Shown piece by piece: positions 49,545-58,477 of a DNA stretch of 64,000 bases. The translations under genes and the position numbers were made by a program. How positions within the stretch are numbered: the stretch's first letter is position 1; each line of letters begins with the position of its first letter. The stretch is from NCBI RefSeq assembly GCF_000426665.1, contig NZ_AUFU01000006.1, forward strand, positions 1-64,000, written 5' to 3'. The notes under the pieces were generated by a model, which saw only the letters and a list, made by a program, of their open reading frames with translations, was not told where the DNA came from and did no database searches. Source of the DNA: Centipeda artemidis DSM 19719 (lineage in GTDB: Bacteria; Bacillota; Negativicutes; Selenomonadales; Selenomonadaceae).

Positions 49545-50037
49545 GGCGGAATCCCCCGTTCTCCTTGATATAGTTCAGCAGTCCGCCCGCCGCCGCAATC
49601 TCCTGCACGAAGCCCGGAAGGGGATGCGCGCGGAACGTGTCGCCCGTCGTGAGATCGCGGATCTCGCCCGTCGCCGTATCGACGCTCAGGCGGTCGCCCG
49701 CATGGATCTTCTCCACGTCGTCACCGATCTCGAGCAGGGGCAGTCCGATGTTGATGCCGTTGCGGTAGAAGATGCGCGCAAAGCTCGCCGCAATGACGAC
49801 GGGAACGCCCGATGCCGCAATCGCAATCGGCGCGTGCTCGCGCGAGGAACCGCAGCCAAAATTCCGCCCGCCGACGATGATGTCCCCCGCCGCGACATTT
49901 TTCGCAAACGTCGTGTCGATGTCCTCCATGCAGTGCGCCGCGAGCGCCTTCGGTTCGAACGTGTTGAGATAGCGCGCCGGGATGATGACGTCCGTGTCGA
50001 TGTTGTCGCCGTAGCGCCAGACCTTTCCCTCCTGCAT
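49534..50037 (-). CDS. leuD: 3-Isopropylmalate dehydratase small subunit
   Basis: A 167-residue swivel-domain subunit (WRYGDNIDTDVIIPARYL, GRNFGCGSSREHAPIA, FARIFYRNGINIGLPLLE). With LeuC it isomerises 2- to 3-isopropylmalate. The start shares a base with the leuC stop (TGATG). Length fits the archaeal/Firmicutes-type small subunit. Confidence 0.95.
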   Translation of the reverse strand: MQEGKVWRYGDNIDTDVIIPARYLNTFEPKALAAHCMEDIDTTFAKNVAAGDIIVGGRNFGCGSSREHAPIAIAASGVPVVIAASFARIFYRNGINIGLPLLEIGDDVEKIHAGDRLSVDTATGEIRDLTTGDTFRAHPLPGFVQEIAAAGGLLNYIKENGGFRHGV

Positions 50038-51299
50038 CAGAGCACCTCCTCGGGCGCGGCAATCCGCCCCAATATTGCGCTTGCCGCTGCGACATGCGGG
50101 CCCGCGAGATAGACCTCGCTGTCCACATGCCCCATGCGCCCGCGAAAATTCCGATTCGTCGTCGAGACGCAGCGTTCCCCCGCCGCGAGGATACCCATAT
50201 AGCCGCCGAGGCAGGGGCCGCAGGTCGGCGTCGAAACCGCCGCGCCCGCATCCATGAAAATCTCAAGATAGCCGCGTTTCATCGACTCTTGATAGACCCA
50301 CGGCGACCCGGGGATGACGATGCACCGCACATTCGGATGCACCGTATGTCCCCTCAAAATCTCAGCCGCGATCTCCATGTCCTCAAGCCGTCCGTTCGTG
50401 CATGAGCCGATGACGACCTGATCGATCGCGACGGGTTCGGCGAGATCCATCACGCGCCGCGTATTCTCCGGCAGATGCGGGAACGCAACGACGGGGCGCA
50501 GCACACCGAGATCAATCTCCACCGTCTGCGCATACACGGCGTCGGGATCGGCTGCGGCAGGCGTGAAGTCCGCCGTCATGCGCCCCGCCACATAGTCCCT
50601 GCACACATCGTCATACGGGAAAATGCCGTTCTTCGCGCCCGCCTCGATCGCCATATTCGCAATCGTCAGACGGTCGGTCATCGTGAGCGCCGCGACGCCC
50701 CCGCCCGTGAACTCAAGACTCCGATAGAGCGCGCCGTCCACGCCGATCATCCCGATGAGCGTCAAAATCACGTCCTTGCCGCTGATGTCCGCAGGTTTTT
50801 TCCCCGTCAGATGCACATTGATCGCCTCGGGCACCTTGAACCACGCCTCGCCCGTCGCCATACCAACCGCGAGATCGGTCGTGCCGACGCCCGTCGAGAA
50901 CCCGTTCACCGCGCCGTAGGTACAGGTATGCGAGTCCGCGCCGATCGTGAGCATCCCGGGACCCACGATCCCCTTTTCCGGCAGGAGCACATGCTCGATG
51001 CCGACACGCCCCTGCTCATAGTAGTGCAGAATGTTGTGCCTGCGCGCAAAATCGCGCATGATCTTCGCCAGCTCCGAGGACTTGATGTCCTTTGCGGGCT
51101 GGAAATGATCGGGAATCAGCGCGATTTTCTCCCGGTCAAAGATGGGACGTCCCGTCTTTTCAAACTCCTTGATGGACGGCGGCCCCGTCACATCGTTTGC
51201 GAGCACCATGTCGAGCCGGCAGGTGACGAGCTGTCCCCCCTCCACCGCATCGAGCCCAGCATGGCGTGCGAGAATCTTCTCGCTCATATTCATCCCCAT
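50037..51299 (-). CDS. leuC: 3-Isopropylmalate dehydratase large subunit
   Basis: A 420-residue aconitase-family subunit that carries the 4Fe-4S cluster; cluster cysteines appear in [12 protein letters not shown] and [10 protein letters not shown]. The motif [17 protein letters not shown] is also visible. Short form typical of the LeuC type that pairs with a small LeuD. Start behind TTGGAGGTAATCC. A strong hairpin separates it from ilvC. Confidence 0.95.
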   Translation of the reverse strand: MGMNMSEKILARHAGLDAVEGGQLVTCRLDMVLANDVTGPPSIKEFEKTGRPIFDREKIALIPDHFQPAKDIKSSELAKIMRDFARRHNILHYYEQGRVGIEHVLLPEKGIVGPGMLTIGADSHTCTYGAVNGFSTGVGTTDLAVGMATGEAWFKVPEAINVHLTGKKPADISGKDVILTLIGMIGVDGALYRSLEFTGGGVAALTMTDRLTIANMAIEAGAKNGIFPYDDVCRDYVAGRMTADFTPAAADPDAVYAQTVEIDLGVLRPVVAFPHLPENTRRVMDLAEPVAIDQVVIGSCTNGRLEDMEIAAEILRGHTVHPNVRCIVIPGSPWVYQESMKRGYLEIFMDAGAAVSTPTCGPCLGGYMGILAAGERCVSTTNRNFRGRMGHVDSEVYLAGPHVAAASAILGRIAAPEEVL

Positions 51300-51323
51300 G
51301 GATTACCTCCAAAAATAATACAG

Positions 51324-51356
51324 AAAGAGGGGTGCGGCAAAAGCCGTCCCCTCTGA
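51324..51356 (-). terminator. Intercistronic hairpin between ilvC and leuC
   Basis: AGAGGGG and CCCCTCT (51326-51332, 51348-51354) with an inner GCGGC/GCCG stem, followed on the minus strand by TTCTGTATTATTTTT. It may be a partial terminator that lowers leuCDB expression relative to ilvC. Confidence 0.65.
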
Positions 51357-51399
51357 TATGACCGCCGTGTTGCCTCGCAGAAGAGGTTCGGTGATTTCC

Positions 51400-52416
51400 T
51401 TAGTCCTTGCGCAGATCGGCGCCATCCTTCAGCCACGACATCATGCCGCGCAGCTCCTTGCCAACCGTCTCGATCGGATGCTCCGCGTGAATACGGCGCT
51501 CCGCGAGGAAGTTCGCACGCCCCGCAGCGTTGTTCTCCGTGAGCCACTGACGCGCGAACGTGCCGTCCTGGATCTCGCCGAGGACGCGCTTCATCTCCGC
51601 CTTCGTCTCGTCCGTGATGATGCGCGGCCCGCGCGTGTAGTCTCCGTACTCCGCCGTGTCGGAGATGGATTTGCGCATCTTCGCCATGCCGCCCTCATAC
51701 ATGAGGTCGACGATGAGCTTCATCTCGTGGAAACACTCGAAATACGCAATCTCCGGCTGATAGCCTGCCTCGCAGAGCGTCTCAAAGCCCTTCTGGATGA
51801 GGTGCGTCACACCGCCGCAAAGGACGACCTGCTCGCCGAAGAGATCGGTCTCCGTCTCCTCCTTGAACGTCGTTTGAATGACGCCCGCACGCGTGCCGCC
51901 GATGCCGCGCGCATACGCGAGCGCGAGGTCAAAGCAGCGCCCCGTCGCATCCTGCCCCACAGCGAACACATCCGGCACGCCGCCGCCCTCGCGGAACGTG
52001 CGGCGCACGAGATGCCCGGGGCCCTTCGGCGCGACCATGAACACGTCGATGTCATCCGCCGGAACAATCTGGTTGAAATGGATATTGAAGCCGTGCGCAA
52101 ACGCGAGCGCGCTGCCGGACTTCAGATTCGGCGCGATCTCGCTGCGGTAGAGTGCCGCCTGCTTTTCATCCGGAATGAGGATCATCGTGACGTCCGCCGA
52201 CTTCACGGCATCCGCCACGGGGAGTACCTTCAGCCCGTCTTCCTCGGCGATCTTCGCCGATTTTGACCCAGCGTAGAGACCGACGACGACATTCACGCCG
52301 CTGTCCTTCAGGTTCAGCGCGTGCGCGTGCCCCTGGCTGCCGTAGCCGATGATCGCAACCGTCTTTCCCTCAAGTACGCTCCAGTTGACATCCTGATCAT
52401 AGTAAGTTTTTGCCAT
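51400..52416 (-). CDS. ilvC: Ketol-acid reductoisomerase
   Basis: A 338-residue class I enzyme of valine/isoleucine synthesis. The NADPH motif [21 protein letters not shown] starts near residue 19, and the knotted C-terminal domain includes [13 protein letters not shown] and [13 protein letters not shown] with metal-binding Asp and Glu. The ATG at 52416 follows GAGGAGC; upstream in-frame sequence belongs to the end of ilvN, which overlaps it by 20 nt. Confidence 0.96.
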   Translation of the reverse strand: MAKTYYDQDVNWSVLEGKTVAIIGYGSQGHAHALNLKDSGVNVVVGLYAGSKSAKIAEEDGLKVLPVADAVKSADVTMILIPDEKQAALYRSEIAPNLKSGSALAFAHGFNIHFNQIVPADDIDVFMVAPKGPGHLVRRTFREGGGVPDVFAVGQDATGRCFDLALAYARGIGGTRAGVIQTTFKEETETDLFGEQVVLCGGVTHLIQKGFETLCEAGYQPEIAYFECFHEMKLIVDLMYEGGMAKMRKSISDTAEYGDYTRGPRIITDETKAEMKRVLGEIQDGTFARQWLTENNAAGRANFLAERRIHAEHPIETVGKELRGMMSWLKDGADLRKD

Positions 52417-52927
52417 AGTACTCACGCTCCTCACAGTGTTCGTAAATTGTGTGTTCCCCGCGCTCGAGCGCAATCAGGCCCGTGCGGATGATCTCGACGA
52501 TGCCGTAGGGACGGAGCACCTTCAAGAATGCCGTCACCTTGTCGTCGCCGCCCGTGATCTCAAAGATGATCGAGCCCGCGTCCACATCCACGACGTGCGC
52601 GCGGAAGAGTTCCCCCATCTTCAGCACGTCGAGACGGTTCGTATCGTCCGCGTGCACCTTGATCATCGTCATGCCGCGGCACGCCGCGCTCTTTTCATCG
52701 AGCCGCTGAACGGCGCGCACGACAGGCATCTTCTCGAGCTGCTTGATCATCTGCTCCACGAGATTCTCATCCCCGTGCACCACCACCGTGATGCGCGAGA
52801 ATTCCGGCGACTCCGTGACCCCCACCGACAGACTGTCGATGTTGAACTCGCGCCGCGAGAACATGCTCGCTACGCGCACGAGAACACCCGTCTGATTCTC
52901 TACAAAAACAGACAGAATATGCTTCAT
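52397..52927 (-). CDS. ilvN: Acetolactate synthase small (regulatory) subunit
   Basis: A 176-residue subunit: N-terminal ACT domain ([23 protein letters not shown]..., valine-binding site) and a C-terminal ACT-like domain ([16 protein letters not shown]). It sets feedback control of the catalytic IlvB subunit, which is not in this operon. Start at 52927 (GGGAGGAA upstream); a GTG one codon earlier is possible. First gene after the promoter at 52985. Confidence 0.9.
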   Translation of the reverse strand: MKHILSVFVENQTGVLVRVASMFSRREFNIDSLSVGVTESPEFSRITVVVHGDENLVEQMIKQLEKMPVVRAVQRLDEKSAACRGMTMIKVHADDTNRLDVLKMGELFRAHVVDVDAGSIIFEITGGDDKVTAFLKVLRPYGIVEIIRTGLIALERGEHTIYEHCEEREYYGKNLL

Positions 52928-52984
52928 CACGCCGGATTCCTCCCTGCCTGCCGCATCGACCTTCACCCCTGGGAAAACTCCTTC

Positions 52985-53013
52985 ATTATCGCCCCGCCGC
53001 CGGCATTTGTCAA
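52985..53013 (-). promoter_or_regulatory. Sigma70 promoter for the ilv-leu operon
   Basis: Minus-strand TTGACA (53013-53008), 17-nt spacer and GATAAT (52990-52985). The leader to ilvN is only about 50 nt, too short for a T-box or a leader-peptide attenuator. Confidence 0.8.
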
Positions 53014-53067
53014 TGATTTTTTAGGCGCGATATAGATTCGGATATCACCAAATTTTCTTTCATATTC

Positions 53068-54096
53068 TCAATCACAGCACGAATCAAATAAAAGCGTGCA
53101 GTGATCCAGCCCATAGCGAATGATAACGCCCGTATCCGCCGCATAGTCCACACACTGCGAGGAAATATCCTCTTTGGTCGTAACGAATACGTCTGCCTCC
53201 CGCAACACAGGAATCGAAAACGCCTCCTCGGCATCGTGGGCAAGGAGGAGCGGTGTCTCCTCCCCCTGCTCCTCAAGCCGCGCTGCAATCGCCGCCCACG
53301 CCGTCCCCTGTGACATTGATGCCGCGCGATGGAGCAGCAGCGCCGTTTTATCCGCAGCGCAGTACGTCTCAATATACGAATCAATCACATGCTGCCAAAC
53401 GGCTTCCTCCGCGTCAAAATCCGGAACAAAATAATAGATCTTGTATCTGTCTGCCCGGAGCGCCCGCATCATAGCGACCGTCTCATCCGCCGGCTCGTCT
53501 TCGCGCGGTGCAGCAAATTCCGCAATAAAACGCACCGGATCTTTCAGCAGCGGCAGATTCGCTTTGATCTTCTTCTCCGGCCAGTTCCACCACTTGATCT
53601 CCTGCAGCGCACGGATCGTCTCCTCATCAAAGCGATATTTAATGACGCGCGCCGGATTACCTACCACAACGGCATAAGGCGGCACGTCCTTCGCAACGAC
53701 GGAGCGCGCGCCGATCACCGCACCGTTGCCGATACGCACACCGCCGAGGATCGTTACGTCACATCCGATCCAAACGTCATTTCCGATGATGATCTGCTTG
53801 CGATTCACATGATTGTAATGATTTATCTGCGGCTCTTTGCCGTCCGCCAAATCCTCAAACGGATAGGTAGTCACCTGCCGATAGTCATGGTTGAGCCCCA
53901 GCTCAAAGGTCAGCCGATGTCCCAGAGCACAGTAACGTCCCACGAGTACATGCCCTTCCCATACGCCACACTCGAAGCGTCCGTTCACCATATAGGAACC
54001 GGAGCCGAACGTCATCGCCGTGTGCCGCTGCTCATCATCCATGTGGAGTTTTTTCACACGCGGTGAAAATTCCGTAAAATTATATTCCTTAATCAA
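53068..54096 (-). CDS. Hexapeptide acyltransferase (XAT/CatB-like) with an extra C-terminal domain
   Basis: A 342-residue protein. Residues 1-180 form a left-handed beta-helix acyltransferase: [71 protein letters not shown]. Enzymes of this type O- or N-acetylate sugars with acetyl-CoA. The last ~140 residues (from about 200) are a separate domain of unknown identity ([17 protein letters not shown]...[17 protein letters not shown]). Last gene of the polysaccharide operon. Confidence 0.78.
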   Translation of the reverse strand: MIKEYNFTEFSPRVKKLHMDDEQRHTAMTFGSGSYMVNGRFECGVWEGHVLVGRYCALGHRLTFELGLNHDYRQVTTYPFEDLADGKEPQINHYNHVNRKQIIIGNDVWIGCDVTILGGVRIGNGAVIGARSVVAKDVPPYAVVVGNPARVIKYRFDEETIRALQEIKWWNWPEKKIKANLPLLKDPVRFIAEFAAPREDEPADETVAMMRALRADRYKIYYFVPDFDAEEAVWQHVIDSYIETYCAADKTALLLHRAASMSQGTAWAAIAARLEEQGEETPLLLAHDAEEAFSIPVLREADVFVTTKEDISSQCVDYAADTGVIIRYGLDHCTLLFDSCCD

Positions 54097-54135
54097 GAGA
54101 GTTCATCCCCTCTGTCTTTCTCTGCAAGATGCAGC

Positions 54136-55194
54136 TTATTCCATACTGCTCAGTAGGTGATTGATCGCAAAAGCAATCTCTTCCTCCTCAACATCCCTAA
54201 AAACACTCAGCTCGTATTTTTCGTTGATGAGCACCGCCGTGATATTCCGATCCGTCTGCTTTTTATCCTTCCGAATGGCGGACACGACTGCTTTCAAATC
54301 AAAATACTCTTTCTTGATCTCGACATGCGTCAATATCTTCCTGCAAACGGCGGCAATCCGATCCGCATAGTCCTGCGGGATCATCCCGCGGCGCACGGAG
54401 ATCGCATTCGCAGTCATCATACCGAGCGCCACCGCCGACCCGTGCGGGACGGCGTACCGGCTCACCGTTTCATAGGCGTGACCAAACGTATGGGCAAAAT
54501 TCAGCAGGATACGCTCGCCGCGGTCAAATTCGTCCGCTTCGATAAATTTCTTCTTAAATTCGAGTGATGATTGAATATATTGTTCTAGTTTTTCGTAATC
54601 GTGCGCGAGCAGCGCGTCGACATCCGCCTCGATATGCGCGAGCCCCTCCTTGCCTGCGATGACGTTGAACTTCACAACTTCTCCCAAGCCGCTGCAGTAG
54701 TCGCGCGGAGAAAGACTGCGAAAGAACGGCTGATAAATATAAATCTGATCCGGCGGATAGAACGAGCCGAGCAGATTCTTAAAGCCCTTGTAGTTGAGCG
54801 ACGATTTCCCGCCGATGCAGCTGTCACACGCCGCGAGAAGCGTCGTCGGCAGGAACGTCCAGCGAATGCCGCGGTAAAGGCTCGTCGCGACAAAGCCCGT
54901 CACATCCTGCACGATGCCGCCGCCGATCGACACGAGATGCGTATTGCGCTTCGCCGGCATCGCCGTCATCTGCTCGCAGATGGCAAGCGCGGTCGCAATC
55001 GTCTTATGCTCCTCCGCCGCCTCCATAAGGAAGAGCCGCCCCGCCGAACCCGCCGGCAGCTGTTCCCGATAACGCTCATACACCGCTCGATCTATGACAA
55101 AAAACGTATCGTCCTCCGCCGCAAGCTCCCCAAGCAGCGAGAGAGATTCAACAAACTCCACACGATATGTTTTGAACCGCGATTTGATTTCCAT
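54136..55194 (-). CDS. 3-Dehydroquinate synthase-like sugar phosphate cyclase
   Basis: A 352-residue NAD- and metal-dependent cyclase-family protein: VSIGGGIVQDVTGFVA (NAD site), LPTTLLAACDSCIGGKSSLNYKG, DYCSGLGEVVKF and LNFAHTFGHAYE (metal-binding His). It resembles AroB, but its place in a surface-sugar operon and variations such as CDSCIGGKSS suggest another heptulose- or hexose-phosphate substrate giving a cyclitol. It could also be the only AroB; the window cannot decide. Confidence 0.78.
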   Translation of the reverse strand: MEIKSRFKTYRVEFVESLSLLGELAAEDDTFFVIDRAVYERYREQLPAGSAGRLFLMEAAEEHKTIATALAICEQMTAMPAKRNTHLVSIGGGIVQDVTGFVATSLYRGIRWTFLPTTLLAACDSCIGGKSSLNYKGFKNLLGSFYPPDQIYIYQPFFRSLSPRDYCSGLGEVVKFNVIAGKEGLAHIEADVDALLAHDYEKLEQYIQSSLEFKKKFIEADEFDRGERILLNFAHTFGHAYETVSRYAVPHGSAVALGMMTANAISVRRGMIPQDYADRIAAVCRKILTHVEIKKEYFDLKAVVSAIRKDKKQTDRNITAVLINEKYELSVFRDVEEEEIAFAINHLLSSME

Positions 55195-55241
55195 ATATCA
55201 GCACCTCTTCTCCTCATGCATCGAATCCCGCATCGGAACAA

Positions 55242-56333
55242 TTATCCCGTCTGCACCGGCAGCTCCTGCAAATAGTGCCAAACACGACTAAACCCCTCTT
55301 CCACACCATAATGACACTGCCAGCCAAGTGTTCGTAGTTTATCTGCTGAGGGAAGATTTGCCCGATTAAGGCGGTTTTCTAGATATGCAGTATCTTTCGA
55401 CCGTTTCTCTGCAATAACCTTGCAGTCAAGCTCCGGCCGCAATTTCAGCAGCGTTTGAGCTAGTTCATAGATGCTGAGGAATGCTTGGTCATTCGACACG
55501 TTGTAAGCCTGCCCCGCTGTCCCTGCAAAGAGGACAAGGAAAAAACCCGCAACGGCATCCGTGATATAGCAAAAAGGCCTGCATGCACTGCCGTCACTAT
55601 ACATCAAAATATCTGTCCCATCCCGTACACACCGCATAAAGGAGGCGAATACACGCGGGTCTCTCTCAATATCCATCGTCGGCGCATAGGTATGTGCGAT
55701 ACGCACAACCTTTGCAGGAACACTGTATTCAGCGCAGAAAAGCTTGCACCATGTCTCTCCCATGCGCTTGCTCTCTCCATAGCAGCTATGCAGTTCCATC
55801 GGGTCAGAGGCACCAAAATCGCTCTCACGAATCTCCCCCATTCCCTCTTGCAGCTTGCCATACACATCTCCGCTGCTGAAGAAGAGGAACGATTCTATAT
55901 TTTTTTCCTGTGCCAACTGCAGGAGATAGTAGGTGCCGAGTACATTCGGCGCGGCCACTTCCACAGGAATTGTTCCATAATACTGTGGACTGGCAAGGCT
56001 CGCAGTATGAATGATGAAGTCAATGTTCTCCTCTATTCTCCATGATTCGCATAGGTCATGATACATCAGCGAGGTATATGATTTCTCCAAATAGGAGTCA
56101 AAGCGTGCACGCGCCTTTTCCCCGCTGCGCACATGAAGCAGCATCCGTATATCTGCACCATAATATTCATTTAAGTATATCAGGAAGAATACAACATATG
56201 AGGCAAGCATCCCCGCTGCCCCGGTGATAAGAACCGTCTTTCCATAGAGCCGTTGCCAGTCCATACCGCGCCCGTAAATATCCTGCATGTCTTCTTCAAT
56301 GATGCGGCTATTTAGAAACGGACTTTTTTTCAT
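55242..56333 (-). CDS. NAD-dependent epimerase/dehydratase (extended SDR)
   Basis: A 363-residue nucleotide-sugar enzyme with the Rossmann motif VLITGAAGMLASYVVF (about 35-50), SSGDVYG, the catalytic YGESKRMGE (Tyr-x3-Lys) and the C-terminal substrate-binding part FCYITDAVAGFFLVL. Substrate probably a dTDP-, UDP- or CDP-sugar. The ATG at 56333 follows GGGGGGAGGACG and overlaps the decayed SPASM gene by 26 nt. Confidence 0.85.
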   Translation of the reverse strand: MKKSPFLNSRIIEEDMQDIYGRGMDWQRLYGKTVLITGAAGMLASYVVFFLIYLNEYYGADIRMLLHVRSGEKARARFDSYLEKSYTSLMYHDLCESWRIEENIDFIIHTASLASPQYYGTIPVEVAAPNVLGTYYLLQLAQEKNIESFLFFSSGDVYGKLQEGMGEIRESDFGASDPMELHSCYGESKRMGETWCKLFCAEYSVPAKVVRIAHTYAPTMDIERDPRVFASFMRCVRDGTDILMYSDGSACRPFCYITDAVAGFFLVLFAGTAGQAYNVSNDQAFLSIYELAQTLLKLRPELDCKVIAEKRSKDTAYLENRLNRANLPSADKLRTLGWQCHYGVEEGFSRVWHYLQELPVQTG

Positions 56334-57397
56334 CGTCCTCCCCCCAATAATGGAGCTTTTCCACGGGGAAATCATCGAGATTGTCCTCGCTTGTATCCTT
56401 CAGCGGGATTTCACATGTCGCGCAAAGGGAATGCCGTGCCCCCTTTGTCTTGAGCTGCATGCAGCGAAACGCATAGAGCCGCTTGGAATTCCATATCTCT
56501 TCAAGAGAGTTTTCGCAGATACTGCCGACCAATGTATCGCGCGACCAGTCGGTACAGCATACGACAACGTCGCCATTGCTGCGCACCGTCATGTGTGTGA
56601 ACGGGTAGCGGCAGACCTTGCGTTCCTTATAGAGTGCCTACGCCAAATACGCTGCCTGCGCCTCTTCCCCTTTTTTCTCACTGCCGTAAAGGCGGTCGAG
56701 CGCATTCTCCTCGAGCTTCGGTAATATCCACGGCGTATCAATCAACTGCTCGTCGGAAACATCCTTATATATACGATAAAATTCTTCATTATTCCTCACC
56801 GTGTGTATCCATGATTTTCGCGCAGATAAACGGTTTTTTCGCCCCTTTTCTGTCGCGATACTCTTTCAGATATGCAATATTTTCCCGAATCTCCTGGGGC
56901 GCAACGCGCGACTGCGTGATACGTGCCTGCCCATCTGCGCGTACGGAATATATCGATGCTCGTAGGTAGTCCAGCTCGAGGTCGACCAGTTCTTTCGCAA
57001 CCTCCTTCGTGAGGAGTGAGGCATTTGTCGTAATCTCCATCTCATGACAAATATCCGCGCCCTTGATTTTTTGAACCATGCGGCAAATGCCCTTATGCAG
57101 GAGCGGCTCTCCCGTCGAATAGAGTTTGATGAGCTTAATCTTCTTGCCTTGGTGTCGGCAAAACTCCTTCATATCCTCCAAAAGCTTATCAAAGAGTTCG
57201 TCCGTCATATTGCCGAAAGGCCCACCGTGTTTTGTATATTCCGTTGTACTCTGCCAGCACATAAGACACTTGAAGTTACAGATGTTCGTCGGCTCGATAC
57301 AGATACAAAGCGGCACATCAAGCGGAACAACATCCCGCAGTGTCAGCCTATTTTTCTGATATGCCTCGGAAAAAGGCACAATTTCATTGCTCATCAT
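56308..57397 (-). pseudogene. Radical SAM/SPASM protein gene, decayed
   Basis: Intact start at 57397 with the radical SAM motif ICNFKCLMC, the GEP loop (YSTGEPLLHKG) and ITTNASLL, but the frame ends with TAA at 56789 because one extra T lies in GGAATAATG. In the other frame homology continues (EEFYRIYKDVSDEQL, LEENALDRLYGSEKK), then meets an in-frame TAG at 56638, and goes on with YKERKVCRYPFTHMTVR and the SPASM cysteines (VVCCTDW, CATCEIP) to 56308. Two independent lesions argue for a real pseudogene rather than one sequencing error. Confidence 0.8.
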
Positions 57398-57460
57398 GAT
57401 TCCCCCAAAATATTACGGTGTGAAAAGATTCGTTCAACAGCCGCCTCGACACACCGATTT

Positions 57461-58420
57461 TTATACGCGATATTTCACTAAAAGTGCTCGATGTTTCTCC
57501 TCATGCAAAAAGAAAAAATTCGTCTCCGTTGTTGTTTCGTCCATCGTCTCAAACGGGATGAGGCGCTCTCCCGCAGAGGTACAGCAGCAATAGCCCCATT
57601 CCTTGAACATCGCGATAATATCGTTCGGATGATAGTCAAAGCGTGCCCCGTGTTTCCGGAGCATCTCCGTATAGACGACAGGGCACATCTGAGAGAACAC
57701 ACGCGCCCCTCCAGCGAAGACCATCTTCTCCGCCCCCTCCGTATCACACTTAATAAAGTCGATATTCTTTATTCCATGCTCCTCTACAAAGTTATCGAGC
57801 GTATCGATAGGACAGATAACCTCCTCAGAGCGCTCTTGGGGCTCTCCCAGCCCCTGATTTCCTTCCTTGAAGTAATAGGTATCGGTGATAGGCCGGAGCG
57901 AAGCCGCCTCGTTCGCAGCAGGTACAAAGAATTTCAAATCACCGCGCTCACTGTAAAACCCCATATGGTACGCCTTAATCTGCCCTTCCCGTCCGTTCAG
58001 CCGAATGTTGCGCTCTAGGCCGGCAAAAGTATCTGCCACGGGTTCAAAGGCGTAAATGATACTGTCCTCATTGGCCTTGGCAAGGCTAAGACTCACACGC
58101 CCAACATTTGCCCCAATATCAAATATAGTCCCGCCTCTAGGGATAAATCGGCTCATAAAGGGAATCTCCTCGCCCTCCGTACCGATGAAAATCGCTTCTG
58201 CACGGCAAAGATGCTGCGTCATATCAAAAAAGAGGGCAATATCCTCCGTCCGCAGTACAATTCCATCCGCGCGTATCTCGACGCTCTTGCAGTAGGGATT
58301 CTTTCTCAGAAGCTGCTGCACCTCGAGCAGCGGAACAAAGCGCTCACGTGCCAATTCCCAATATGTGCGTTTTGGTAATTTCCCCTCTTCATATAAATCG
58401 TACAGCTTCTCCAGTTTCAT
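57461..58420 (-). CDS. FkbM-family methyltransferase
   Basis: A 319-residue protein with a C-terminal FkbM methyltransferase domain: TIFDIGANVGRVSLSLAKAN (SAM motif), YAFEPVADTFAGLERNI and IDFIKCDTEGAEKMVFAGG. The N-terminal ~80 residues are helical. FkbM-type enzymes O-methylate sugars or lipids; here a surface sugar is likely. The ATG at 58420 follows GGGGAGTGGG; an in-frame start at 58438 lacks a ribosome site. Confidence 0.82.
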   Translation of the reverse strand: MKLEKLYDLYEEGKLPKRTYWELARERFVPLLEVQQLLRKNPYCKSVEIRADGIVLRTEDIALFFDMTQHLCRAEAIFIGTEGEEIPFMSRFIPRGGTIFDIGANVGRVSLSLAKANEDSIIYAFEPVADTFAGLERNIRLNGREGQIKAYHMGFYSERGDLKFFVPAANEAASLRPITDTYYFKEGNQGLGEPQERSEEVICPIDTLDNFVEEHGIKNIDFIKCDTEGAEKMVFAGGARVFSQMCPVVYTEMLRKHGARFDYHPNDIIAMFKEWGYCCCTSAGERLIPFETMDETTTETNFFFLHEEKHRALLVKYRV

Positions 58421-58477
58421 ATAGTTCCCACTCCCCAATGAAATACATCATTTATTTTAGGCGTCTATTACAATGTT

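Noticed and set aside
52930-53067. T-box or leader-peptide attenuator upstream of ilvN
   Set aside because: The promoter lies only about 50 nt before ilvN, leaving no room for such a leader.
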